Shown here piece by piece: positions 30,988-39,992 of a DNA stretch of 40,072 nt. The notes under the pieces were generated by a model that saw only the letters and a program-made list of their open reading frames with translations, was not told the DNA's origin and searched no databases. How positions within the stretch are numbered: position 1 is the first letter of the stretch; each line of letters begins with the position of its first letter. This stretch comes from an uncultured Ruminococcus sp. (lineage in GTDB: Bacteria; Bacillota; Clostridia; Oscillospirales; Acutalibacteraceae): the NCBI GenBank assembly GCA_934476515.1, contig CAKSNZ010000018.1, positions 1 through 40,072 of the forward strand, written 5' to 3'. Position numbers and translations under genes: made by a program.

Positions 30988-33900
30988 CTACTTAACGGTT
31001 ATTGTTTTTCTAGGAGAAACTGTAGAATAAATTCTAGTGGTTTTTCCGTTAGAAGTAATATCTTTAATTGTTCTAACTGCTACATAATATTTTTTGTTAG
31101 AAGTTAATCCTGTAACAGTTTGTGACAATGTTGATGTATTTTTAATTACAACATATTTTCTATCGCTAAGGTCCTCTTTTGTAGCATAATACAAAACATA
31201 TCCTGTTGTTTCTGTGGCTTGTTTTGACCACTTAACAGTAATTTGATTTTTAGCAGTTGATGTAAGACTTGTAATAGCATTGCCCTTAGGAACAATCTTA
31301 TAGATTAAGTCCTTTGTACCACTGTAGCTACCTTTGAAAGTCAGTGTTACTGTGTATTCATTAACTTTAGTTCCTTGCTTTGAGCCGGTAACAGTGTAGG
31401 AAATATTTTCTGCTAACTTTGTACCATTACTATCTGCCACTGTGATAGTAGGTTTCTTTGCCTTTCCATCATATGTGTAAGAAGTTGCACTTAACTTTGC
31501 TGTTGCAATTTTAGGAATAGCCTTGTTCTGTACAAATCCACAATTTTTACATGTTAATGACTTTGTACCGTCTTGTGATAATGTAGCTTGTTTAATAACT
31601 TTTTCATTTGCAAAATTATGTGCTGTTTTTGGAATTGTCTTTTCATCCTTTGTTTTATCACAACGCTTACAATGAATTGATGACTTACCTTCACTTTGGC
31701 AAGTAGCTACTATATCTACAGTAGGTTCAGTATTCCAATCATGACCTAATGATGCAATTACTTTAGTTGTTTTTGCATCACAATCAGCACATTTATAAAC
31801 ATAAAGACCTTGTGAATCACAAGTAGGCTCTACACATTCGTCTTTTACTAAGATACTAAAATTATGATCTGACTTTGGAATTATTTCTTCTTCTGAAACT
31901 GCTTTACAATATAGACAAGTATATGCCTTTAGGCCGGTTTCTTGACAAGTTGGTTCTTTGATAACCTGTTTTTCACTTGACCATAAATGACCTAGACTAT
32001 TTACTTCTCTCTCCTCTACATTGCCACAATTTTTACATACTCTTGTAACCAGACCATCTTCTGTACAATTAGCCTCTTTATTAACTACGGATTCATTATA
32101 ACAATGACCCAGTGGTGGTATTACATATGGGTTTCTCTCTTCATCACAATATTCACACTTAATAACTGCAAGTCCACTATCTGTACAAGTAGGTTCTTTA
32201 GTTACTATGTATTCGCTTTCCCATGTGTGAGAAGTTTTCTTGATTTTTCTTGTTTCTGTTTTCTTACAAGATTTACAAGTTCTCTGTTCTGTACCTTCTG
32301 TAACACAAGTTGAATTTTTAGTAATTTTCCAACTATCAAAATTATGGCCTGTTACTGTTACTGTACATTTTACAGACTTCTTGCTACCGTCCATTGTTTT
32401 TGCAATAATAGTGGTTTTGCCCTTTTCAATACCTGTCACAACACCACTGTCATTAACTGTTGCAATCTTATTATTTTTACTGACAAATGATACTGCTTTA
32501 CACTTACCCTTTACAGTAGCTTTTAGTTTAGCAGTCTTGTTTGCTTTTACATTAAGCTTTGTTTTGTTAAGTTTTATTGATTTTGCTTTAGAAGAATTAT
32601 TTACAACACATCTTCCATTCACTCCACTGCCATCAGCTGATTTGCAAGTGATAATTGCATAACCCTTGCCTGTAATTTTTACATTACCTTTCTTATTAAC
32701 TGTAGCAACTTTCTTGTTAGAAGTTTGCCACTTAATAATTCTATTATCTGCCTTTGATGGTTTAACAGTTGCTTTAAGTTTTACTTTGCTACCCTTTTTG
32801 TTAGTAATCAAAGTCTTGTTTAACTTAATTGAAGCCACTGATTGCTTTACTGTTACAGTACATTTTGCTGATAGATTTGTACCGTCAGTAGTTTTCACTG
32901 TAATTGTTGCTTGACCTTTTTTGTTAGCTTTTACAACACCATTTTCTACTGTTGCAATTCTAGGGTTTGAGGATTGCCAAATAATTTTATTAGCATTACT
33001 TGGTGTTAGCTTTACAGTTAATTTTGTTGATTTACCGGAAAGTAAAGTTACCTTAGTTTTGCTTAGTTTGATACTCTCAGTATATACATTTGTATCTGCT
33101 ACTGTTGGAACAGTATATGTTGGTTCTTCCATAGCAGTTTCTGTTGGATACTCTACATTTCTTGTTGGCATTGTTGTAGAAGTTGTGGTAGTTGGCTGTA
33201 CAGTTGTATTTAATGTAGTTGTTTCTGTAGTAGTTGTTTCTGTTACTGTTGTTTTTGTTTCATCCTGGTTATCTAATGAAACAAAATTAAAGCCGTTATC
33301 CTTTGCATACTTTTCTGCTGTAGAACCGGAATAACCTTTAATTGTAAAACCATCTATTTTCTCATCATCATTTGATTTATTATAACCCCATTCTTTTTCT
33401 TGGAACTTATATTCAGGGTTTCTAATTGTTATAGTCTTTAGTTTAGGCAATGACGGTCTATACATACTACTGATATAAGTAATATTTTTTGATAGAGTTA
33501 GTTCTGTAATATAATTAAAGTTTTTATATTCAGAGTCATCGGAAATATATAAACTGTCAGATAGTGAACCACTATCAATAGATATTACATTGTGGCCATC
33601 AATTTCATCAGGAATTACAACATTGCCACCTTTTCCTAAATAGCTTGTAATAACAGCCTCATTACTATTAGTTACTCTATAGAGAAAATCTTCTCTATCA
33701 TCTACATTTTGATACTTACCTTTTGACTTAAATGTAAATCCAAAATCATTAGCATACTTTTCTACACTTGAGCCACTATATCCGGTAATAGTAAAGCCTT
33801 GTATTTTATAAGAATTATAATCATCATCTCTTCCATAGCCAAAAGACTCTTCACCAATTCTATTTACAGAATTAGGCAAAGAAACTGACTTTAGTTTAGT

Positions 33901-35523
33901 ACAATTATCAAAGGCATTTTTTTCTATTGCCTTAACACCTTCATCGAAATTTACATTTGATATTTCAGGACATTGATAAAAGGCATAATCTTCTATTATT
34001 CTAACACTTTTTCCAATATTGACGGTTTTTAATTTAGAACATTTTTTAAATGCCCATCTTCTGATTTCTTTAACATTGTTGCCTATTGTAACTGATTCTA
34101 GAGTATTATTTCCTTGCAATCTCATGCAAAAGCTATAAATTTTTGTTATTTTAAATCCATTTATAGTTGCAGGTATGGTAACATCCTTGTCCTCGCCTCT
34201 ATATCCAGTTATCATAGCTGTACCATCACCATTATCACTATATGAAAAATCAGTGTCGTTTACTATAGGAGTATATTCACCTATTGAAACAAACTTAAAC
34301 TCATTATCTTTTGCATATTCCTCAGCAGTAGAATTTGTTAATCCTTTAATAGTAAAGTTATTTATAGAGTCACCATCAAAATAACCCCAATTATACTCTT
34401 CAATAGAATACAATGGGTTATTAACTGTTAATGTAGTTAATTTAGGAAAATTATCAGCACCACTATATTTATTTAAAGTTTTAGGTAAGGATAATGAAGT
34501 AATATAATCAAAATTTTTGTAAAATTTATATTTGTCGTTTTCATCATCATAATATGAATAATCATAATCATTAATTGCATCCATTGCAACAGTATCGACA
34601 TTTTTATTATTTATTTTTTCAGGAATTACAACATTTCCACCCTCACCGAAATAGTACAAAATTGTTACATTGTTATTGTCATTAATTTTATAAAAATAAT
34701 CACCCACTCCTGATGTTTTCTTGTACTGACCGGCAGACTTAAAAGTAAATCCACAGTCACCGGTGTATTTCTCAACATTAGAACCTTTATAGCCTGTAAT
34801 TGTAAAACCGGACACCCTTACCATTTTATAATCATCATTGAATTTATAGCCAAATGAGTAGGTACCAATTCTACTAATTGAATTTGGTAGGGAAACTGAC
34901 TTTAGTTTTGGACAATCCAAAAAAGCTGAATCTTTAATTGCCCTAACCCCATCTTCTATAGTTACTTTTGATAGCTCTTCACATTCACTAAATGAATCTT
35001 CACCAATTAACTTTACACTTTTCTTAATATTAACAGTTTTTAGATTATAAAATTCACTACAAGCCTCATCCATAATCTCATTAACATTGTTTCCTATAGT
35101 AATAGTTTCAAGCTCACCATATCCTACGTCCTCATTAGAAAGACTTTCTATTTTTGTTACCTTATGTCCTCCTAAAGTAGCCGGTATAGTTAAGGTTTCA
35201 TTTTCACCATTATACCCGGTAATTTTAGCTGTATCATCCCTTAAATTAACTTCATATGTAAAGTCTTTCTCACTTTTAGAATCTGAATACTCATCTTCTC
35301 CATCATCATAATCATCGTCGTAGTCGTAATCATCATCCTCATCATCACCGGAATACTCATAATCATCATCTGAATCATAATCTTCATCATTTGAATCATC
35401 GGATGCTGAAACGGTTTGCTGATTAGTTTCCTTTGCACTGACAGTAATTGCCGGTACAAAGTTAACTGCTGTACCAATCATTAAGACGGCAATAAACATT
35501 GCCAGAAATTTTCTTGCTTTCAT
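30988..35523 (-). CDS. Giant secreted surface protein: LRR, Big2, Cys/His repeats, FN3
   Basis: This 1511-residue protein has, in order: a Sec signal peptide (1-30, VSA-KE); a very acidic Asp/Glu/Tyr tract (41-87); two homologous BspA-type leucine-rich repeat blocks (88-415 and 425-750), each closing with a GFTIxGYxGS...A/VEKYA pattern; a Thr-rich linker (755-790); three Big2 Ig-like domains (816-893, 896-975, 980-1058); seven repeats of about 40 residues with His-x~14-Cys-x~9-Cys-x2-Cys (1059-1340); a further beta domain (1341-1413); and an FN3-like domain (1414-1511). I see no LPxTG, S-layer or dockerin anchor, so attachment is unclear. BspA-like proteins bind host proteins and other bacteria. 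Upstream lies a sigma-A promoter (35595-35623). Confidence 0.92.
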   Translation of the reverse strand: MKARKFLAMFIAVLMIGTAVNFVPAITVSAKETNQQTVSASDDSNDEDYDSDDDYEYSGDDEDDDYDYDDDYDDGEDEYSDSKSEKDFTYEVNLRDDTAKITGYNGENETLTIPATLGGHKVTKIESLSNEDVGYGELETITIGNNVNEIMDEACSEFYNLKTVNIKKSVKLIGEDSFSECEELSKVTIEDGVRAIKDSAFLDCPKLKSVSLPNSISRIGTYSFGYKFNDDYKMVRVSGFTITGYKGSNVEKYTGDCGFTFKSAGQYKKTSGVGDYFYKINDNNNVTILYYFGEGGNVVIPEKINNKNVDTVAMDAINDYDYSYYDDENDKYKFYKNFDYITSLSLPKTLNKYSGADNFPKLTTLTVNNPLYSIEEYNWGYFDGDSINNFTIKGLTNSTAEEYAKDNEFKFVSIGEYTPIVNDTDFSYSDNGDGTAMITGYRGEDKDVTIPATINGFKITKIYSFCMRLQGNNTLESVTIGNNVKEIRRWAFKKCSKLKTVNIGKSVRIIEDYAFYQCPEISNVNFDEGVKAIEKNAFDNCTKLKSVSLPNSVNRIGEESFGYGRDDDYNSYKIQGFTITGYSGSSVEKYANDFGFTFKSKGKYQNVDDREDFLYRVTNSNEAVITSYLGKGGNVVIPDEIDGHNVISIDSGSLSDSLYISDDSEYKNFNYITELTLSKNITYISSMYRPSLPKLKTITIRNPEYKFQEKEWGYNKSNDDEKIDGFTIKGYSGSTAEKYAKDNGFNFVSLDNQDETKTTVTETTTTETTTLNTTVQPTTTTSTTMPTRNVEYPTETAMEEPTYTVPTVADTNVYTESIKLSKTKVTLLSGKSTKLTVKLTPSNANKIIWQSSNPRIATVENGVVKANKKGQATITVKTTDGTNLSAKCTVTVKQSVASIKLNKTLITNKKGSKVKLKATVKPSKADNRIIKWQTSNKKVATVNKKGNVKITGKGYAIITCKSADGSGVNGRCVVNNSSKAKSIKLNKTKLNVKANKTAKLKATVKGKCKAVSFVSKNNKIATVNDSGVVTGIEKGKTTIIAKTMDGSKKSVKCTVTVTGHNFDSWKITKNSTCVTEGTEQRTCKSCKKTETRKIKKTSHTWESEYIVTKEPTCTDSGLAVIKCEYCDEERNPYVIPPLGHCYNESVVNKEANCTEDGLVTRVCKNCGNVEEREVNSLGHLWSSEKQVIKEPTCQETGLKAYTCLYCKAVSEEEIIPKSDHNFSILVKDECVEPTCDSQGLYVYKCADCDAKTTKVIASLGHDWNTEPTVDIVATCQSEGKSSIHCKRCDKTKDEKTIPKTAHNFANEKVIKQATLSQDGTKSLTCKNCGFVQNKAIPKIATAKLSATSYTYDGKAKKPTITVADSNGTKLAENISYTVTGSKQGTKVNEYTVTLTFKGSYSGTKDLIYKIVPKGNAITSLTSTAKNQITVKWSKQATETTGYVLYYATKEDLSDRKYVVIKNTSTLSQTVTGLTSNKKYYVAVRTIKDITSNGKTTRIYSTVSPRKTITVK

Positions 35524-35594
35524 AATAATTTTTCCTTTCTTTTTATTTATATTACATATACTGATAATAAAAGTATATACATTTTTATATTACA

Positions 35595-35623
35595 ATTATA
35601 TCAGTATTTTTATTTCTTGTCAC
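35595..35623 (-). promoter_or_regulatory. Promoter of the giant surface protein
   Basis: Minus strand: -35 GTGACA (35618-35623), 17-nt spacer, -10 TATAAT (35595-35600). The -10 and 14 bases beyond lie in a 21-bp stretch (35581-35601) repeated exactly at 37864-37884. Confidence 0.65.
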
Positions 35624-35642
35624 TTACAACTAAATTATCTTA

Positions 35643-36074
35643 TTAACCATCTTTTTTGATATTCTCCACTACAACCAGTGCTATTCCTTTCAACCACTTT
35701 TCTAAGGGTTCAGAAAAGTCATAGGTATTTAATTTAATAAACCCATATACATAGGTTTCTACAAATGAAAGTGCAACAACTGTTCTGTCCTCATTCAACA
35801 ACATGGAAATAAACTTAAAAACTTCATCACAAGTTTTAATATACAATGTGTAAATACTGTTGTAATCTTTCTTTGTTGCTTTATTAACAAGCTCTGTTGT
35901 AGGCAGTTTCAGCACCTTTTTATCTTTATTCTCAATATCCAACATAATAAAAATGCACTGTAACAATTTTTCCTTGTTCTCTTCTGATATTTCAATAGAG
36001 TCTTTCCAATTTAGCAGTATTGTATTTACAACATCAATCTTCATATTGATAACTTTTTTTAAATCGTTATACAT
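35643..36074 (-). CDS. Cytosolic helical protein of unknown function
   Basis: This 143-residue protein has no signal peptide and is mostly helical (residues 1-50 and 75-135). I recognise no family. AGGAG precedes the ATG. It sits between the giant surface protein and a lipoprotein, and its upstream sequence (36099-36155) is a near copy of the one in front of that lipoprotein gene, so the two are probably expressed together. A regulatory or anti-sigma-like role is possible but not supported by any motif. Confidence 0.65.
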   Translation of the reverse strand: MYNDLKKVINMKIDVVNTILLNWKDSIEISEENKEKLLQCIFIMLDIENKDKKVLKLPTTELVNKATKKDYNSIYTLYIKTCDEVFKFISMLLNEDRTVVALSFVETYVYGFIKLNTYDFSEPLEKWLKGIALVVVENIKKDG

Positions 36075-36098
36075 AAAAATTCTCCTTTATGTTATCTT

Positions 36099-36155
36099 CA
36101 TTATATAGACGATTTAAAATGCAAAAAAGTTTGTATTTTTTGAAAATTTTATGTT
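36099..36155 (-). promoter_or_regulatory. Shared promoter element, copy A
   Basis: On the minus strand CGTC (36108-36111) is followed by TATATAATG; AAAC lies 17 nt upstream (36129-36132). The whole block is repeated at 37776-37843. The AAAC-N17-CGTC spacing resembles promoters of ECF sigma factors, with an overlapping sigma-A -10 TATAAT. Confidence 0.55.
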
Positions 36156-36243
36156 GCAGCAAAAGCAGAGAATACCGGCAAACTAAATATTACTAAACAT
36201 CTTAAATTGTAGTACGAACTACATATATCCACTCTCTATTATT

Positions 36244-37665
36244 TTAATATTCTGTTGATGATCTGTAATCATAAATTGAATTATACTTAGAGCTTACATC
36301 ATCAGTTGAAGCATTTTCAATAAAAATTATTTTATTATCTAAAGTCTTTTCGTTACCGTCTGATGGCCATGATACATGTGAGTCATAATCTGCTTTGTCC
36401 ATTTCAGATAAAGGTGTACCCTCTGTATATAAAACTAACTGTTCATCTGTGTTGAATGGATTGTCAATATACTCAACTGTGCTGTCCATACCATTATAAA
36501 ATCTATCTTCGGTTGTACCCGGTTCATTATTAAGGACTGTATCACCACAATTAAATGTGTATTTATTTTCACTTACTTTTGTTAGATTCTTAATTACACC
36601 ATGGCATATAGATTCATCAAATGGAGTATTTGTAAAATTACCACTTAAGCTCTTAAATGTGCCATCAGTTGCAATTTCTAATTTTACACTTTCATAACCG
36701 TTTTTTCGTAAATTATATACACCTGCAATTACAGAATAATCTACATCATTATCTGTATTATCATACTTATTTAGGAAATTCATTGCTTCTTCATATGACA
36801 TACCCTTGCACTTTTTCGGACTATAATAGTCACCGTAATTATCATCCTGTTTATCACTATAGAGCAATAAAGTTTTCATATTGTTAAGGTTATCATATTT
36901 GTACTTTTCACACTTATCATAACCAACATCTTTACCATTTATTGTACCTTCGTTTTGTTGATATTGATTAGGTTCACTATACTTAGTTTGATTCATTAAT
37001 TCTTTTACAAAAACTTGATTATCTTTACAATCTTCAGTAGTAAGTTTATAAATTTTACAAACATTACCTACAAAATTATGTTGTGTGAAAATGTAAAGAT
37101 TTTTATCGTTTTTTTGTTGATAAATCATATAAGGGAAATATCCATTTTGAGTAGAAGTTTGCAATTCATACTCATCTTGACCTTTATATGACACCTTCTT
37201 ACACTGACCATTTGAATATGTATAAATGTTAAGTGTTACTTTGGTGTCTTTATCGGAATTATTATCAGAAGCAATACCGGCAGCCTCGTTATAAATTTCT
37301 GACCTTGTAAAAATCAACTCCGGTGTGTCATCTCCTAAAATATCAGCAAAAGCAATTTGCCTTGACTCATCCTCTTTGTTTTGATAATCATAATCTTTAA
37401 TTTCAAAAGCATTTTGTTTCAGCACTGTTTTGTATGCTTTATACGCTTTGCTATAATCCGGTTTTGGCTTTTGGGTAGTTGTTTCTACTACATTTGTAGT
37501 AGTTGGCTCTGTTGTTGACACTGTTTTTTGTTCTGTTGTAGTGGTGGTGTTATCCTTATTTTGGATAGGTATTTTCTTTACATTACATCCACTAAACACA
37601 ACACTTGTTACTAGAACTATCATTGTCATCAATATAATAGTTGCTTTTCCCTTTAAATTTTTCAT
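36244..37665 (-). CDS. Lipoprotein with Thr-rich linker
   Basis: This 473-residue protein has a lipoprotein signal peptide (lipobox VFSGC, Cys about residue 27), a Thr/Glu/Pro-rich spacer (about 40-70) and a large extracellular domain. An ADILGDDTPELIF segment near residue 108 resembles the Asp-rich turns of FG-GAP/VCBS-type surface proteins (usually DxDGDGxPELI). The remainder is unrecognised. The ATG at 37665 has GAGGA at 8 nt; a GTG frame to 37680 runs through that site. It is preceded by several regulatory elements and shares the Thr-linker style of the giant surface protein. Confidence 0.8.
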   Translation of the reverse strand: MKNLKGKATIILMTMIVLVTSVVFSGCNVKKIPIQNKDNTTTTTEQKTVSTTEPTTTNVVETTTQKPKPDYSKAYKAYKTVLKQNAFEIKDYDYQNKEDESRQIAFADILGDDTPELIFTRSEIYNEAAGIASDNNSDKDTKVTLNIYTYSNGQCKKVSYKGQDEYELQTSTQNGYFPYMIYQQKNDKNLYIFTQHNFVGNVCKIYKLTTEDCKDNQVFVKELMNQTKYSEPNQYQQNEGTINGKDVGYDKCEKYKYDNLNNMKTLLLYSDKQDDNYGDYYSPKKCKGMSYEEAMNFLNKYDNTDNDVDYSVIAGVYNLRKNGYESVKLEIATDGTFKSLSGNFTNTPFDESICHGVIKNLTKVSENKYTFNCGDTVLNNEPGTTEDRFYNGMDSTVEYIDNPFNTDEQLVLYTEGTPLSEMDKADYDSHVSWPSDGNEKTLDNKIIFIENASTDDVSSKYNSIYDYRSSTEY

Positions 37666-38137
37666 ATTACTTTTCCTCACTTTTTCTAATTTTTCCTTAC
37701 TTTTAATTGTAATACTTTAATCCTTGATAATTATTTCATAATAATGTTATAAAATCTCCTTATTTTTTATTTTTACATTATATAGACGATTAAAAGACCA
37801 AAAAAGTCTAATATTTTTTAAATATTTTTTAAATTTTTTATGTTGTGATACAATCTTTGTATCATTTTTATATTACAATTATATATCAAAATAATTATTT
37901 TGTTTAACTTTTGCAAAACTTAGCAACTTTATTGTCAAATTTGACACAGTTAAAGACTCTTAACTATACATATCTAAATAATTTTTACTACAACACAATT
38001 TATAATTTTTATCTAGCAACTGATAATATTACTTACATAAAAAACACTCCAAAAAGCTATTAACTCTTTGGAGTGTTTCAAATATTATTTTACATCTTAT
38101 TTAATTTTCATCTCAACACATAATTGAAAATACTATA
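37666..38137. promoter_or_regulatory. Long regulatory region upstream of the lipoprotein
   Basis: These 472 bp hold no gene. From the lipoprotein start outward they contain promoter copy B (37776-37843, with CGTC 37785-37788 and AGAC 37806-37809), an inverted repeat TGATACAA-TCT-TTGTATCA (37846-37864), a second -10 inside the 21-bp repeat shared with 35581-35601 (37864-37884), a perfect 14-bp palindrome TGTCAAATTTGACA (37933-37946), and the ohyA terminator (38042-38078). Confidence 0.65.
38042..38078 (-). terminator. Terminator after ohyA
   Basis: Arms AAACACTCCAAA (38042-38053) and TTTGGAGTGTTT (38067-38078), 13-nt loop. Confidence 0.85.
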
Positions 38138-39931
38138 CTATTCAATCAATCCACTTTCTTTTAAAAGAATTTCAAGGTCTGTACCCTCAATCTTCTTTAG
38201 AACTGTACTTAGCATCAATCTTTCTTTTAATGACAAATCTATTTCTTTAAGTGGTTTCTTATCAATTGCGTAGTAACATGCACGAAGTAACTCTCTTACA
38301 TCATACTTACTGCCCCATACTTCCGGTACACCTCTGTCAATATCAAGAAGTGTATATACACTTTCCATACCTGTTCTTATTGAATATTCTGTAGTGAAAA
38401 TTGTATCCCTTGGAGTTTCTGCAAACTGACCTAAGAATGCAAAGTTCACTGCACCGTCAGGTACAACCTTTGGTCTGTCCTCATACTTTCTTGGCTGGAA
38501 GAATGCATTAATATATGGCATAAAGCAAGTTGTTGTGTTGCATGATTTTACTGCTAAGTCATAGATTTTGTCTTCATCAATACCAATGTGATATAGCCAC
38601 TCGGCACAAACCTCAACACCTGTACATTCTCTCATAGGTTTCTTTACATAGTTACCTTCTGTGTTTGTGTTAAGTGAATATAGCCAAACAAGTACAGTAT
38701 CCTTGTTCTGTGACTTAAACTGTGGTTGACGGTTAATTGTCCAAGACAAATACCAATTGTCTGTACTGTCCTTTACTGTAACAATGCCACCTGTAGTTAC
38801 TTTACCCTTTCTTGGGTCACGCTTACAAACATGAATAATATGTCTTATGATTTCTTCATTAGAAGTTTCAACTGTTGCACTCATCCAGTTTGTTGCCTCA
38901 ATATCACTACAAAAAGCATCCGGATTGCCGAACTCACCGTGAATAGCTTGTTGTGCAATATTCTTCCACATATCCCATGACTCACCGTAACCGTTCTTAA
39001 TTTTTGAAAGGTCAGGTGCAGTATTTTGATCACCATAACAAGAAGTATCTGTACAACAACCATTTGTAATAAATACAAGGTCATCTTCAATAAGGTCAAT
39101 AGTTTGTTCCATATCGTCCTTAATATATACAATCTGTTTTGCTACCTTTTTATGACCATGGTTTTCAATAATAACATTCTTAACATCCATACCATACTCA
39201 ATCTTAACACCATGATTTTCAAGGTACTTAACCAGTGGTAGAATCATACTTTCGTACTGATTATACTTTGTAAATCTTAATGCACTAAAGTCAGGTAAAC
39301 CATCAATATGGTGAACATATCGGCATAGATACCTTTTCATTTCCAATGCACTTGACCACTTTTGAAAAGCGAACATTGTCTGCCAGTAAAGCCAGAAGTT
39401 TGTTTTCCAAAATGACTCAGGCAATACATCAGAGATTTTCTTACCCTCTAGCTCCTTTTCAGATGTGATAAATAGTTGAGATAAAGCAAGTGCTGACTCT
39501 CTGTCAAGGTTAAACTTCTTATCTGTGTGGGCATCTTCACCTCTATTTACTGTTGCACGACATAGAGAATAGTTTGGGTCATGCTTATTTAGCCAATAAT
39601 ATTCATCAAGTACAGATACATCAGGATTTTCTATTGATGGTACATCTCTGAACATATCCCACATAACTTCAAAGTGGTTGTCCATCTCTCTACCACCACG
39701 CATATAGAAACCTTTTGTTATATCTTTTCTACCGTCACAACTACCACCGGCTAGGTCTAGCTTTTCTAATAGGTGAATATGTTCACCTTTCATTTTACCG
39801 TCACGAACAAGGTAAAATGCTGCTGATAATCCCGCAAGGCCTGTACCGATAATATATGCAGATTTTTTATCTACATCCTTTGGCTTTTCCGGATGAGCAA
39901 ATGATTCATAATTTCCTGAAGAGTAATACAT
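38138..39931 (-). CDS. ohyA: Oleate hydratase (myosin-cross-reactive antigen family)
   Basis: This 597-residue flavoprotein has the FAD-binding YIIGTGLAGLSAAFYLV at 26-42, the RGGREMDNHFEVMWD block with Glu82 at the position of the catalytic Glu of Staphylococcus OhyA, WLYWQTMFAFQKWSSALEM, and the family end block FLGQFAETPRDTIFTTEYSI. It adds water to the 9-cis double bond of oleate or linoleate to give 10-hydroxy fatty acids, which detoxifies unsaturated fatty acids in the gut. Length is normal (565-640). GGGAGG precedes the ATG, and a promoter lies at 39964-39992. Confidence 0.96.
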   Translation of the reverse strand: MYYSSGNYESFAHPEKPKDVDKKSAYIIGTGLAGLSAAFYLVRDGKMKGEHIHLLEKLDLAGGSCDGRKDITKGFYMRGGREMDNHFEVMWDMFRDVPSIENPDVSVLDEYYWLNKHDPNYSLCRATVNRGEDAHTDKKFNLDRESALALSQLFITSEKELEGKKISDVLPESFWKTNFWLYWQTMFAFQKWSSALEMKRYLCRYVHHIDGLPDFSALRFTKYNQYESMILPLVKYLENHGVKIEYGMDVKNVIIENHGHKKVAKQIVYIKDDMEQTIDLIEDDLVFITNGCCTDTSCYGDQNTAPDLSKIKNGYGESWDMWKNIAQQAIHGEFGNPDAFCSDIEATNWMSATVETSNEEIIRHIIHVCKRDPRKGKVTTGGIVTVKDSTDNWYLSWTINRQPQFKSQNKDTVLVWLYSLNTNTEGNYVKKPMRECTGVEVCAEWLYHIGIDEDKIYDLAVKSCNTTTCFMPYINAFFQPRKYEDRPKVVPDGAVNFAFLGQFAETPRDTIFTTEYSIRTGMESVYTLLDIDRGVPEVWGSKYDVRELLRACYYAIDKKPLKEIDLSLKERLMLSTVLKKIEGTDLEILLKESGLIE

Positions 39932-39963
39932 AATAGACCTCCCTAAATTTATTTTGTATATTC

Positions 39964-39992
39964 ATTATATTGTGTCCAAAACAGATTCACAA
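39964..39992 (-). promoter_or_regulatory. Promoter of ohyA
   Basis: Minus strand: -35 TTGTGA (39987-39992), 17-nt spacer, -10 TATAAT (39964-39969). Confidence 0.7.

Noticed and set aside
32104..33334. Several Val/Phe/Thr-rich plus-strand frames opposite the giant surface protein
   Set aside because: These are antisense shadows of the repetitive Lys/Thr-rich coding sequence.
35263..35403. CRISPR-like or tandem-repeat array
   Set aside because: The short repeats are GAT-type codons of the acidic tract within an open frame, with no spacers.
30988..35523. Sortase (LPxTG), S-layer or dockerin anchor in the giant protein
   Set aside because: The C-terminus is an FN3-like domain ending in ITVK; none of these anchor motifs is seen.
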